Source: Gardnerella vaginalis ATCC 14018 = JCM 11026
Lineage (GTDB): Bacteria > Actinomycetota > Actinomycetes > Actinomycetales > Bifidobacteriaceae
Length of the DNA: 64,000 nt
NCBI RefSeq assembly: GCF_001042655.1
Contig: NZ_AP012332.1
Location: 62,001 to 126,000 of the forward strand
Direction: 5' to 3'
Under the pieces are notes generated by a model. The model was not told the origin of the DNA, ran no database searches, and saw nothing but the letters and a program-made list of their open reading frames with translations. A program made the translations under genes and the position numbers. Every line of letters begins with the position of its first letter. Position 1 is the first letter of the stretch. Positions 26,523 to 40,083 of the stretch are shown piece after piece.

Positions 26523-26817
26523 AATAAGGCATACTAAGCAATTAATAGACATATTAATAATCCGTAGAAACTTGATCTCCTTGCTTAGAAGGGGGGTGTT
26601 TATAAAGGTATTGACTTAATGGTGGCAAGCATCAATGCCTAAATGCAGCAAAAATATAATAAGAAATCTAACAAAAATCTAATAAAAATAATTTAAATTA
26701 TAACTGAAAACAATTTAACAATATGGTAAATAAATGGCAAAAACATCAGCCTTATTTATGCAAATAATGTTTTAAATATTGTGATTTGCGATTAATAAGG
26801 CAATAGTCAAAGGAGAT
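26523..26817. other. AT-rich gap between rbsC and rbsB
   Basis: About 295 bp without a gene. A G-run (GGGGGG near 26590) and TTGACTTAATGG near 26613 are present, but I cannot define a promoter or a terminator. A separate transcript start for the abundant binding protein is plausible. Confidence 0.4.
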
Positions 26818-26820
26818 ATG

Positions 26821-27759
26821 ATGAATTATCTAGTTATGCGCCGTGGTATGAAGCTCGCTTGTGCTGTTGCAGCAGCATCGGCTCTTGTTTTCAGCATGAG
26901 TGCGTGTGGAAATGCAAGCTCTAGCGACAAGGTTGCGCTGTTAGTGTCTACGCTAAATAATCCATTCTTTGTGGATTTGCGTGATGGTGCGCAAGCGGAA
27001 GCCAAGAAGCTGGGAGTTGATTTACAGGTTTCAGATGCTCAGAACGATTCTTCTAAGCAGCAAGATCAGGCTCAAAACGCGCAATCTCAAGGTGCTAAAG
27101 CAGTAATTATAAATCCTGTGGATTCCGATGCTGCTGGCCCAGCCGTTGCGCCACTTCTTAGCTCTGGTATGCCTGTGATTTCTGTGGATCGTTCCGTAAC
27201 TGGCGAAAAAGTTACTTCTCACATTGCCTCCGATAACGTGGCAGGAGGTGCTCAAGCTGCCGATGCGCTCGCTAAGAGCATGGGAGAAAAGGGCGAAGTT
27301 CTAATTTTGCAAGGCATCCCAGGTGCTGCTTCTACGCGAGATCGTGGCAAAGGTTTTAAAGATCGCATTAAGAAGTATCCAAATATTAAGGTTGTTGCGG
27401 AGCAGACTGCTAACTTTGATCGTGCTGAGGCGTTGAACGTTGCAACCAACTTGTTGCAATCTCATCCGAACGCAGCTGGCATTTACGCCGAGAATGACGA
27501 GATGGCATTAGGTGCAATCCAATCATTAGGTGCTAAAGCTGGTAAAGATGTTAAAGTAGTTGGCTTCGATGGTACTGCCGATGGCATGAAGGCCATTAAG
27601 GCTGGAACAATGGCTGGCACTATTGCTCAGCAACCAAAGGAGCTTGGGCGTTCTGCCGTTGCTGCAGCTGTAAAAGCCATTAAGAAGCAAACTGTTCCAA
27701 AGACTGAGCCAATTACTGTGAAAACAGTTACAGCAAAGAATGTAGCCGATTTCGAGTAA
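26821..27759 (+). CDS. rbsB: Ribose-binding lipoprotein of the ABC importer
   Basis: The roughly 312-residue protein has a lipoprotein signal peptide ending in the lipobox FSMSAC, then a type I periplasmic-binding fold (VALLVSTLNNPFFVDLRDGA, AVIINPVDSDAAGP, GFKDRIKKYPN, VVGFDGTADGMKAI). It would be anchored outside the membrane and deliver ribose to RbsC. ATG 26818 and ATG 26821 adjoin; AAAGGAG at 26809-26815 is better spaced for 26821. Confidence 0.92.
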   Translation: MNYLVMRRGMKLACAVAAASALVFSMSACGNASSSDKVALLVSTLNNPFFVDLRDGAQAEAKKLGVDLQVSDAQNDSSKQQDQAQNAQSQGAKAVIINPVDSDAAGPAVAPLLSSGMPVISVDRSVTGEKVTSHIASDNVAGGAQAADALAKSMGEKGEVLILQGIPGAASTRDRGKGFKDRIKKYPNIKVVAEQTANFDRAEALNVATNLLQSHPNAAGIYAENDEMALGAIQSLGAKAGKDVKVVGFDGTADGMKAIKAGTMAGTIAQQPKELGRSAVAAAVKAIKKQTVPKTEPITVKTVTAKNVADFE

Positions 27760-27836
27760 TAGTAAATCAAGTAGTACAAAAAAGTAGTAAACCAAATAGT
27801 GTGAAAAGTGTACAAAAAGTAGTACAACATTTATAT

Positions 27837-27928
27837 GGCGTTGAAATCGTTGACTTGTATGCTAAGCGTAACAATTAATACGATTTTATTGCATATGCAA
27901 CGTGTATGTTGTCATCGTTTTCAACGCC
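27837..27928. other. Long-range inverted repeat after rbsB
   Basis: GGCGTTGAAA (27837-27846) is perfectly inverted at 27919-27928. The 72-nt interior contains the palindrome TTGCATATGCAA (27889-27900). It may stabilise or terminate the rbsB part of the transcript; there is no proper T-run. The rest of 27760-28148 is AT-rich with degenerate AGTAGTACAAA repeats right after the stop. Confidence 0.5.
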
Positions 27929-28148
27929 GCACTATTTGTTGTTTTTAATATCACATTATTTTGGATGCATTATTTGTAAATATATAAAAAGTAAATATTT
28001 AAAATAAGTAAATACAAATAAGTAGATATTTAGTCTTATAACAATCATTACAGCAAGCATTTAAGCTTGATGAGCATTTGCTATTATGCGATTATCACTG
28101 TTGATAGTCACTAACGCAAAGTAAAAATTTAATATCATAAGGAGAAAA

Positions 28149-28544
28149 ATGTTAACTCATGGCATCTTGAACTCGCAATTAGCGGCTGCTCTGGCAAAGC
28201 TTAGGCATAAGGATCAATTTGTTATTTCTGATTGCGGATTACCAGTTCCACAAGGCGTAGAAGTAATAGATTTAGCTTTAGTGTTTGGAATTCCACGATT
28301 TAGCGATGTGCTGAATGCAATCAAAGCTGATTTGGTACTTGAATCAGGCATAATGGCTAAAGAAGCATGCAATAAAAAGCCAGAAGAGTGGGTAAAAGAA
28401 TCCTTAGGCGTGCCGCTAACATACGTTCCACACGATGGCGATGAAGGTTTTAAAGCTTTAGTTTCACAAGCAAAATTTGTGATTCGTACAGGCGAAACTA
28501 CGCCATATTCCAACGTTTTATTGCGCTGTGGCGTTCCTTTCTAA
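28149..28544 (+). CDS. rbsD: D-ribose pyranase
   Basis: 131 residues, the normal RbsD size, converting beta-ribopyranose to the furanose form used by RbsK. HGILNSQLAAALAKLRH with the conserved histidine, VISDCGLPVP, and the C-terminal GETTPYSNVLLRCGVPF are all present. AAGGAG precedes ATG 28149. It lies between rbsB and rbsK. Confidence 0.92.
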   Translation: MLTHGILNSQLAAALAKLRHKDQFVISDCGLPVPQGVEVIDLALVFGIPRFSDVLNAIKADLVLESGIMAKEACNKKPEEWVKESLGVPLTYVPHDGDEGFKALVSQAKFVIRTGETTPYSNVLLRCGVPF

Positions 28545-28612
28545 ATTTCTAAATTGTGGTGTTCTTTTATAAATTTTTAATATTAAAGATTAGTTGCTGA
28601 TTTAGGAGAAAA

Positions 28613-29677
28613 ATGCATTGTTATAGTAAGCTTGATTCGTTAAGTGGATTAGAAAATATTGCGTCGCTCCGCTTAAACGATTTAAAAGTTACGCAAGAGA
28701 ATATGCAAGAATCACATAAAGCGGATTCAAACGCTATTGCAATAGTCGGCTCTATGAATGCGGATTATACTATTGTGGCAGATCGTCTTCCTAACCCAGG
28801 AGAAACCATTAATGGAAACGAGATTCGCGTGTTGCCAGGTGGAAAATCTGGTAATCAAGCTGTATCGGCTGCAAAACTCGGTGCACACGTTAAAATGTTT
28901 GGTGCAGTTGGCAATGATTCCAATGCTGATTTTCTCCTAAATTCTTTGCAATCTTCCGGAGTTGATACAACTTGTGTTCGTCGCGTAGAAAATAAAAAGA
29001 GTGGCGCAACTGTGATTACTGTAGATGCGCATAGTGGGGAAAATACTATTGTGTATGCTCCAGGATCTAATTCTTTAGTAGATTGTGAGTATATTCAATC
29101 GCCGTTAGTAAAATCCGCTCTTACTAGCGCAAAAGTTCTTGGTCTTTGTTTAGAAAGTCCTTTAGAAACTGTAACTATGTGCGCACAACTAGCGCATGAA
29201 AATGGCGTAAAAGTGCTTCTTAACGATTCGCCATTTTTAAACAAGTTGCCTAAAGATTTGATTGATTCTGCGGATATTTTGCTTGTTAACGAGCATGAGA
29301 TGGCGCAACTTTTGAATATTGAAGAGCCAGATGATGGCGATTGGTATTCTTTTGATTGGAATCATGTAGCTCACGCTATGCATGATTTTGGCTTTGATGA
29401 AGCTGTAGTTACTCTTGGCTCTAAAGGCTCTGTAGTGTTGGATTATTCAAAAGAGGATTGCGTATGCATGATTTCCCCTCAGAACGTTAAAGCTGTTGAT
29501 ACAACTGGCTGCGGTGATGCTTTTATGGGCACAATATTAGCTTGTTTGTCTGTAGATATGCGTTTAGACGAAGCTGCCGCGTTAGCGTCTTATGTTTCTG
29601 CGTATGCAGCTACTGGTTTTGGCGCTCAAGCTTCTTATGGCACAGTTGAACAAATTCGTCAATTTTTTAATGTTTAA
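28613..29677 (+). CDS. rbsK: Ribokinase with N-terminal extension
   Basis: A 354-residue PfkB-family kinase phosphorylating ribose at O5. It shows IAIVGSMNADYTI (about 42-54), the PfkB signature GGKSGNQAVSAAKLG (76-90) and the catalytic motif DTTGCGDAFMG. About 40 residues precede the normal ribokinase start; AGGAG before ATG 28613 supports this longer form, although ATG 28703 or other internal starts are not excluded. It is the final gene of the ribose module. Confidence 0.9.
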   Translation: MHCYSKLDSLSGLENIASLRLNDLKVTQENMQESHKADSNAIAIVGSMNADYTIVADRLPNPGETINGNEIRVLPGGKSGNQAVSAAKLGAHVKMFGAVGNDSNADFLLNSLQSSGVDTTCVRRVENKKSGATVITVDAHSGENTIVYAPGSNSLVDCEYIQSPLVKSALTSAKVLGLCLESPLETVTMCAQLAHENGVKVLLNDSPFLNKLPKDLIDSADILLVNEHEMAQLLNIEEPDDGDWYSFDWNHVAHAMHDFGFDEAVVTLGSKGSVVLDYSKEDCVCMISPQNVKAVDTTGCGDAFMGTILACLSVDMRLDEAAALASYVSAYAATGFGAQASYGTVEQIRQFFNV

Positions 29678-29760
29678 GTGACTGAGTTGTAGGTGATTGC
29701 GATATACGCATATTTGTGAGCATTATTAGTTGGTAATTGCATTTTAAATAATACAAAATT

Positions 29761-29788
29761 TTGACATTCTCAAAAAACTGTGTAATAT
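29761..29788 (+). promoter_or_regulatory. Consensus-like promoter between rbsK and the PanE-like gene
   Basis: TTGACA at 29761-29766, a 16-bp spacer, and TAATAT at 29783-29788. Transcription would start near 29795, just before a strong hairpin. Confidence 0.55.
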
Positions 29789-29800
29789 GCTATAAAAACC

Positions 29801-29850
29801 AAAAAGCAGTTGGCTGATTTTAGTCACTACAATCAGCTTTACTGCTTTTT
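29801..29850 (+). terminator. Terminator-like hairpin right after the promoter
   Basis: AAAAAGCAGT (29801-29810) pairs with ACTGCTTTTT (29841-29850), and CTGATT pairs with AATCAG inside. The stem ends in a U-run. It could end the rbs operon, form an attenuator for the following gene, or terminate a very short RNA. Confidence 0.75.
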
Positions 29851-29934
29851 ACTATATTCATAGTCGCTTCGACGAATTTCCATGTATGTACGAATTTCGC
29901 CTAAGCACATTTTTACCTAAAAGGAGGTGTCACT

Positions 29935-30903
29935 ATGAGTGGCATGAAATATGCAATGATCGGTTCTGGAGCTATGGGGTATCGCTATGGCGTTTTGTTG
30001 CAGGAAACGGCTGGCATTCATGTTGATTTCATTGATGCCTGGGATGAAAATGTGAATAAGGTTCGCCAGCAAGGCGGCGTAATGGTTAGCCGAGATCACG
30101 AGAATCGCCATCTTGTGCCAATCAATATGTATACTCCAGAAGATTATGACGGCGATCCAGATGTGTGGATTGTGTTTATGAAGCAAATGCAGCTTGCGGA
30201 GATGTTGGAGCGTTGCAAGCATTTGTTTAAGGATCATCAGGTTGTGTTCGCTGCAATGAACGGTTGGGGCCATTTTGAGAAGCTTCAGCAATATTTCTCG
30301 GACGATTGCATTTACGGCGGTACTGCAATGATTGCAACCGTGCTGAATGGCCCGGGCGATGTTGATTTTATTGGTAAAGTTGGCGTTGGCACAATGAATA
30401 TGTGTGCGTTGAACGAGCAAGTGAGCGATGTTGAGCTTGCTATGCGAGATGATTTTAAGGCTGCTGGCTTGAATCCTACTATTACGGAAGATTTCAAGGG
30501 TACTTGCATGGCGAAGGTAGTTTTTAATTCCGTAGTTAACACTTTGTGCACAATGTATCAGATTCAAATGGGTCAGTTTATTTCGTACCCAGGGGCTATG
30601 GATATGGCTCGCCAACTTATTGACGAGGCGTACGATGTGTGCGATCGTGCAGGAATTCGTATGGTTAATACGCGTCAGCAGGAGTTGGAGGCTATTGATT
30701 ACGTGAGCCGAGTGGCAAATCCTTTGCACTATCCTTCTATGTATCAAGATATGAGTCGTGGACGAAAAACAGAGGTTGATTATATCAATGGCTATATTGC
30801 GAAGCTTGGTCGCGAAAATGATTACGTGTGCCGCACTCACGAGTTCTTAACGCACGGAGTTCATTTGGCGGAGCTTGCATTTAAATTGCATAATCAGCAG
30901 TGA
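29935..30903 (+). CDS. Ketopantoate reductase-like (PanE/ApbA family) oxidoreductase
   Basis: A 322-residue NAD(P)H-dependent reductase. The N-terminal Rossmann motif IGSGAMG (9-15), the catalytic-type lysine in GTCMAKVVFNSVVN and the C-terminal SMYQDMSRGRKTEVDYINGYI match PanE. PanE makes pantoate, but no other pantothenate genes are nearby and the family contains other 2-ketoacid reductases, so substrate is uncertain. AAGGAGGTG nine bases before ATG 29935 is an unusually strong ribosome binding site. It is monocistronic, with a hairpin on each side. Confidence 0.82.
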   Translation: MSGMKYAMIGSGAMGYRYGVLLQETAGIHVDFIDAWDENVNKVRQQGGVMVSRDHENRHLVPINMYTPEDYDGDPDVWIVFMKQMQLAEMLERCKHLFKDHQVVFAAMNGWGHFEKLQQYFSDDCIYGGTAMIATVLNGPGDVDFIGKVGVGTMNMCALNEQVSDVELAMRDDFKAAGLNPTITEDFKGTCMAKVVFNSVVNTLCTMYQIQMGQFISYPGAMDMARQLIDEAYDVCDRAGIRMVNTRQQELEAIDYVSRVANPLHYPSMYQDMSRGRKTEVDYINGYIAKLGRENDYVCRTHEFLTHGVHLAELAFKLHNQQ

Positions 30904-30947
30904 TTTGGAGAGCATTCTACAATTCGTACAATGAATGAGAAGGAGAC

Positions 30948-30980
30948 GCGGCTCGTGGTTTTTACTACGGGCCGCTTTTT
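30948..30980 (+). terminator. Rho-independent terminator after the PanE-like gene
   Basis: GCGGCTCGTGG and CTACGGGCCGC can pair with G-U wobbles around TTTTTA, followed by a run of T (30976-30980). Confidence 0.75.
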
Positions 30981-31116
30981 ATTATCCGCGCGTAACATCT
31001 AATATGCTGATAAAATTTAGAGTCTAAAATCATAAATACTATTAAATAAATAAAATTATTTGTAATAAATAAAACTGTAATAAAAATACTTATTGACGTA
31101 AATTAATGGGGAATGT

Positions 31117-33060
31117 ATGACTACTTTTGACAGATCGAATTTGCCAGAATCCGTGCGCACAAACGGTGCTACGCCAAACCCTTGGTGGGCGAATGCAGTT
31201 GTGTATCAGATTTATCCGCGAAGCTTCCAAGATACTAACGGCGACGGAATCGGTGATTTGAAGGGCATTACTTCGCGTCTTGATTATTTGGCTGATTTAG
31301 GTGTTGACGTGCTTTGGCTTAGTCCTGTTTACAAGTCTCCGCAAGACGATAACGGCTACGATATTTCCGATTATCAAGATATTGATCCGCTTTTTGGCAC
31401 TCTAGAAGATATGGACGAGCTTCTGGCAGAAGCGCACAAGCGCGGGCTTAAGATTGTGATGGATTTAGTAGTAAATCACACTTCCGACGAGCACGCTTGG
31501 TTCCAGGCTTCAAGAGATGCTTCTAGCGACTACGCGGATTGGTATTGGTGGAGACCAGCGCGCAAAGGTTGCGTTCCTGGGGAGCCAGGTGCTGAGCCAA
31601 ATAAGTGGGGCTCGTATTTTGGCGGTTCTGCGTGGACTTACGATCCAAAGCGCGGCGAATATTACTTCCACCAGTATTCGCCAAAGCAGCCAGATTTGAA
31701 TTGGGAAAATCCTGCGGTTCGTGCTGCCGTGTACAAGATGATGAATTGGTGGATGGATCGCGGAATTGACGGCTTCCGTATGGATGTGATTACGCAAATT
31801 TCTAAGCGCGTAGATAGCGAAGGACGTTTGCCAGGGGAATACGGTTCGCAGATTGAAGATGCGCCAGCAGGCGACGACGGCTACTCTTCGCCGTATTTCT
31901 TCTGCTCCGATGGCCCTCGTTTAGACGAGTTTTTGCGCGAGATGCGCGAGGCGGTTTTCAAGGGTCGTGAAGGTTTCTTAACTGTTGGCGAGGCTCCTGG
32001 AATTTCCGCGCATCGAAACACTTATATTACAAATCCTGCTAATGGTGAGCTAGACATGCTCTTCTTGTTCGATCAAGTTAATGTTGATTGCGCAAATGGC
32101 ACTAAGTGGAATCCTATTCCTCTTAAGTTGACGGCATTAAAGCGCGCAATGGCAGATCAGCAGCAGGCAGTTAGCGAGGCTGGTTGGGCGAGCCTGTTCT
32201 TTAATAATCACGATCAACCGCGTGCGCTTTCTCGCTGGGGTAGTGAGGCTAGCGATGAGATGCGCGTGCTTTCCGCTAAGGCGATTGCAATGCTCTTGCA
32301 CATGCACCGCGGCACTCCGTATGTGTATCAGGGTGAAGAAATTGGCATGACAAACGCGCACTTTACGAGTCTCGAGCAGTATCGCGATTTGGAAGCGTTA
32401 AATATGTTTAAGCAGCGCGTAGAAGAAGCGCATATTCAGTCGGCTGAGTCGATGATGGATGCGCTCGCAAAGCGCGGTCGCGATAATTCTCGAACGCCTA
32501 TGCAATGGAATGCGTCTCAATATGCGGGATTCATGCCTTTTAATGTTCCGTCGCAAAATAATGCACAGCCGTGGATTAGCGTGAATCCTAATTATGTAGA
32601 TATTAATGCGGCGGAGCAAATGGAAGATTCGGATTCCGTTTACTCGTTCTACAAGCGTTTGATTGAGTTGCGCCATTCGCAGCCTGTTGTTTCGGCTGGT
32701 TCTTGGAATTTGGTTGATGCGGATGACGAGTGCGTTTACGCGTTTGTTAGGCAGGTTGAGCAGACTTGTGAGAATGCTAAGGCAGATGAGGCAGGTCTTG
32801 AGAATGGTGTGCGTTCTTCAAGCGCGGTTGCTGGCGATTCTTCCTCTGTCTCGATAAAGAAGCTGCTCGTAATGGTAAATATGACGGATTCGTCTGTGGC
32901 AATACCTGCTCAAAGTGCCGAATTGTTGCGTAATATCGCCTCTAATGGCGTATCGTATGATGATGTGATGATTTCTACCTACAGCGCGGATCATGCTCTT
33001 AAATCACTTAAAAATGGCACGCTTGCGCCTTGGGAGGGAATCGCTGTTAGCTTGCAATAA
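31117..33060 (+). CDS. Alpha-glucosidase / oligo-1,6-glucosidase (GH13)
   Basis: A 647-residue cytoplasmic GH13 enzyme. The barrel motifs are DLVVNHTSDEH (116-126), the nucleophile D223 in GIDGFRMDVITQ, the acid/base E292 in TVGEAPG and the stabiliser D366 in FFNNHDQPR. QIYPRSFQDTNGDGIGDLKGI and DVLWLSPVYKSPQDDNGYDISDY are typical of the oligo-1,6-glucosidase/sucrose isomerase subfamily. It probably releases glucose from short alpha-glucosides. GGGGA precedes ATG 31117. The C-terminal beta domain has a loop of about 40 low-complexity Ala/Glu/Ser residues (near 545-590) that looks inserted. Confidence 0.9.
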   Translation: MTTFDRSNLPESVRTNGATPNPWWANAVVYQIYPRSFQDTNGDGIGDLKGITSRLDYLADLGVDVLWLSPVYKSPQDDNGYDISDYQDIDPLFGTLEDMDELLAEAHKRGLKIVMDLVVNHTSDEHAWFQASRDASSDYADWYWWRPARKGCVPGEPGAEPNKWGSYFGGSAWTYDPKRGEYYFHQYSPKQPDLNWENPAVRAAVYKMMNWWMDRGIDGFRMDVITQISKRVDSEGRLPGEYGSQIEDAPAGDDGYSSPYFFCSDGPRLDEFLREMREAVFKGREGFLTVGEAPGISAHRNTYITNPANGELDMLFLFDQVNVDCANGTKWNPIPLKLTALKRAMADQQQAVSEAGWASLFFNNHDQPRALSRWGSEASDEMRVLSAKAIAMLLHMHRGTPYVYQGEEIGMTNAHFTSLEQYRDLEALNMFKQRVEEAHIQSAESMMDALAKRGRDNSRTPMQWNASQYAGFMPFNVPSQNNAQPWISVNPNYVDINAAEQMEDSDSVYSFYKRLIELRHSQPVVSAGSWNLVDADDECVYAFVRQVEQTCENAKADEAGLENGVRSSSAVAGDSSSVSIKKLLVMVNMTDSSVAIPAQSAELLRNIASNGVSYDDVMISTYSADHALKSLKNGTLAPWEGIAVSLQ

Positions 33061-33064
33061 TTAT

Positions 33065-33106
33065 TTTGAAATAGTCACTTTGTAATATTCACTTTGCAAT
33101 AGTTTC
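33065..33106 (-). repeat. 14-bp tandem repeats across the sirtuin stop
   Basis: Three 14-bp units on the plus strand (TTTGAAATAGTCAC, TTTGTAATATTCAC, TTTGCAATAGTTTC) lie at 33065-33106. They cover the last codons and stop of the minus-strand sirtuin gene (stop 33089-33091) and reach to 5 bp after the alpha-glucosidase stop. Confidence 0.8.
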
Positions 33107-33871
33107 GTCTACTAATTTTGGCAGAGCTTTCGCAATATCTTCGCGTATTATGCGCTCTGCCAAATAATCGTATTGCGTAGCGCCCAGGTTCATTATTGTA
33201 ATCGGCACTCCTGCGCGAGCGGCTAGCGGCACAAGGCTTGCAGCTGGAAACACTTCTAGCGTGGAGCCAATAACCCACAACTCGCTTGCGTGCATAATCG
33301 CCTGCGCGCTGCGTTCCATTGCACCTTCGGGAAGTGCTTCTCCAAAATATACAACGTCTGTTTTTATAAGACCGTTGCAAGGCATGTTTCCGCGGTATGG
33401 CAGCGCGCGCCTGCAATGTGGGTCTGGGTGTGCGTCTAAGTCGCGCATAATGTCGGCTGTATTGTAGCTAGCGTGGCAGCTCATGCAATGCGATGTTCCA
33501 ATGCTTCCGTGCAAGTTCACTACAATATCTGGGCTGTTTCCAGCTTTTTCGTGAAGCGCATCAAAGTTTTGAGTGGCGATTAAGTCCAGCATCCCAGCTT
33601 TCTCAAGTTTTACTAGCGATTTGTGTGCTGTTCCTGGCTGAGCGTTCCAAACTGGCGACTCTTTTTGCCAGCGCCAAGAGTAAATGCGTTCCTCTTCACT
33701 GCTTAAAAACGCGTCTATATCGTAAACACTCATTTGCTCTGGGTGTTTAGTCCAAACTCCATCTGGGCCTCGAAAGTCTGGAATGCCAGCGCTTGTAGAT
33801 ATTCCGGCGCCTGTTAGAGCCACAATGTGATTGTGTGAGTTGTTCTTGCTGTTTTTCTCGCTATTTCTCAT
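33089..33871 (-). CDS. NAD-dependent protein deacylase, sirtuin (Sir2/CobB family)
   Basis: About 260 residues. NAD-binding GAGISTSAGIPDFRG (21-35), TQNFDALHE (the family usually has TQNID), catalytic histidine H121 in NLHGS, and the zinc ligands C129, C132, C153 and C165 are all present. It removes acyl groups from lysines in cytoplasmic proteins. The frame opens at 33922, but the first 17 residues are rich in Arg/Cys and unlike the family, so ATG 33871 is preferred; it has only a weak TAGG as ribosome binding site and sits behind TATATA. Confidence 0.88.
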   Translation of the reverse strand: MRNSEKNSKNNSHNHIVALTGAGISTSAGIPDFRGPDGVWTKHPEQMSVYDIDAFLSSEEERIYSWRWQKESPVWNAQPGTAHKSLVKLEKAGMLDLIATQNFDALHEKAGNSPDIVVNLHGSIGTSHCMSCHASYNTADIMRDLDAHPDPHCRRALPYRGNMPCNGLIKTDVVYFGEALPEGAMERSAQAIMHASELWVIGSTLEVFPAASLVPLAARAGVPITIMNLGATQYDYLAERIIREDIAKALPKLVDETIAK

Positions 33872-33959
33872 ATACCTATATATAGCACGCGAACGCATAG
33901 CACGTACACATGTTGTATGCATATATTTTGTTTACGTTGTTTGCGTTGTGTATTTTGAT

Positions 33960-34438
33960 TATTTTGCTCGATTGCTTTGCGCGACACTCCCGGGTTTTGT
34001 GTTTTTTATGGTTTTTTGTTTGTTTTTTGGGTTGTTTTTGGTTTTGTGTTGGTGGTTGTGGTGGTTTGTTGTGGTTTTTTGCGTGTTTTCGACACGCCGA
34101 TGTTTTGGCTTGTTTTCAATGGTTTTGTGGTGTTTGTTTGGTGTTGGTTTGCGTTTTGGTGGGGTTTGGTGTAAGTTTATCTCTTGCTGCTCAGCGCGGC
34201 TGGTTCTCCTCGGTTGAGGTTGATGGGCCGGCTGGTGTGGTGGTGGTTTGAGAACTCAAGAGCGTGTCTGTACTACTTATTAGTTAATTATTGCCAGTTC
34301 ATTGTCAGCCTCACGGATTGTGGGGTGCCTGAGAGATGGTTAAATGATGGTGAGGTTTTTTGTTGGGATGTTCTTTCCTTAAAGAATGTCTCGTCTTTTT
34401 CTTTTATATTGGAGCCTTTTGTTGGCTCTTCATTGAAG
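33960..34438 (+). promoter_or_regulatory. rRNA operon upstream/leader region, extremely G/T-rich
   Basis: From about 33990 to 34180 the plus strand is almost only G and T. A GCGTGT/ACACGC hairpin lies at 34081-34097. GGTGGTTTGAGAACT near 34240 recurs in the 16S-23S spacer (36160s) and resembles the actinobacterial rRNA antitermination box. I cannot place the promoter with confidence. Confidence 0.6.
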
Positions 34439-39412
<4,974 letters not shown>

Positions 39413-39534
39413 GCTTATCGTTTAATTCTCTTAGATAGTATGGAGTGTTAGACGGTCATTTTATGGTTAAGTTGTTGATTTTGATGATTGTTTTTCTGTT
39501 GCTCGCGTTCATGTCCGGTTCCCAAACCGCCAAT

Positions 39535-39563
39535 TTGCCGCTCGTTTAAAGCGAGTGTATAAT
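39535..39563 (+). promoter_or_regulatory. Promoter-like sequence immediately before 5S rRNA
   Basis: TTGCCG (39535-39540), a 17-bp spacer and a perfect TATAAT (39558-39563). The predicted start falls at about 39570, the mature 5' end of 5S. The spacer is itself a small hairpin (CTCG/CGAG). Confidence 0.5.
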
Positions 39564-39569
39564 CTAGTT

Positions 39570-39687
39570 TTGCGGTGGTCATGGCTCAGGTGAGACGCCC
39601 GGTCCCATTCCGAACCCGGAAGCTAAGGCCTGACACGGTGAGGGTACTGCACTCGATAGGGTGTGGGAGACTAGCACGCTGCCGCAT
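39570..39687 (+). rRNA. 5S ribosomal RNA
   Basis: TGCGGTGGTCATGGC at the 5' end pairs with GCTGCCGCA at the 3' end. The internal CCCGGTCCCATTCCGAACCCGG segment is the conserved 5S loop B/C text. About 117 nt, last gene of the rRNA operon. Confidence 0.95.
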
Positions 39688-39698
39688 TATTCTTTCTA

Positions 39699-39728
39699 GC
39701 GGGGAACTTGATTGTTCCCCGCTTTTTT
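39699..39728 (+). terminator. rRNA operon terminator
   Basis: GCGGGGAAC (39699-39707) pairs with GTTCCCCGC (39714-39722), loop TTGATT, then six T. Confidence 0.92.
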
Positions 39729-39839
39729 ATTATTTAAGTTTAGGTTATCGTTCGCGCGCACGATTCACGCGCTTACTGTAGTGCGATTGTACTTGATTTA
39801 CGTCGTGTCGTTATACAAACGCACTACATGGAAGGTCCT

Positions 39840-39969
39840 CGTTCGCGCGGTCTAAGCGCGCTCACGTCTTCGCCGCCGTAGAAGCACACCGTGCTTCTAC
39901 GCTAAGCGGCTCAGCGCTCCGAATTACCTTTTCGCGCTACGCTCTAAGCGAAAAGGCAGGTCGGAGCGC
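39840..39969 (+). repeat. Three-hairpin structured element, copy 2
   Basis: Same order as the copy at 9181. Stem 1 is CGTTCGCGCG with CGCGCTCACG (two mismatches, loop GTCTAAG). Stem 2 is GCCGC/GCGGC outside with CGTAGAAGCAC/GTGCTTCTACG inside. Stem 3 is GCGCTCCGA/TCGGAGCGC (39914-39922, 39961-39969) outside with CCTTTTCGC/GCGAAAAGG inside. Both arms of stems 2 and 3 differ from copy 1 in a compensating way. Confidence 0.8.
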
Positions 39970-40008
39970 ATATAAATAACGTCATAACGAACATATATAG
40001 TCAAACAT

Positions 40009-40080
40009 AGGTTCGGGGTGCGCATAAGCGCTGAGATTATACCCGTTGAACCTGATCTAGTTAGTACTAGCGAAGGGAAA
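40009..40080 (+). promoter_or_regulatory. TPP riboswitch (THI element)
   Basis: It contains the THI-box landmarks TCGGGGTGC, a short GCGC/GCGC P3 stem, GCTGAGATTATACCC, GAACCTGATCTAGTTAGTACTAGCG and AAGGGAAAA just before ATG 40084. Since the ribosome binding site overlaps the end of the aptamer, TPP probably blocks translation of the thiamine operon. Confidence 0.95.
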
Positions 40081-40083
40081 ATC

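Noticed and set aside
29917..30840. 307-codon antisense frame opposite the PanE-like gene
   Set aside because: His/Ile/Asn-rich shadow translation without motifs; the sense gene has a strong ribosome binding site and family motifs.
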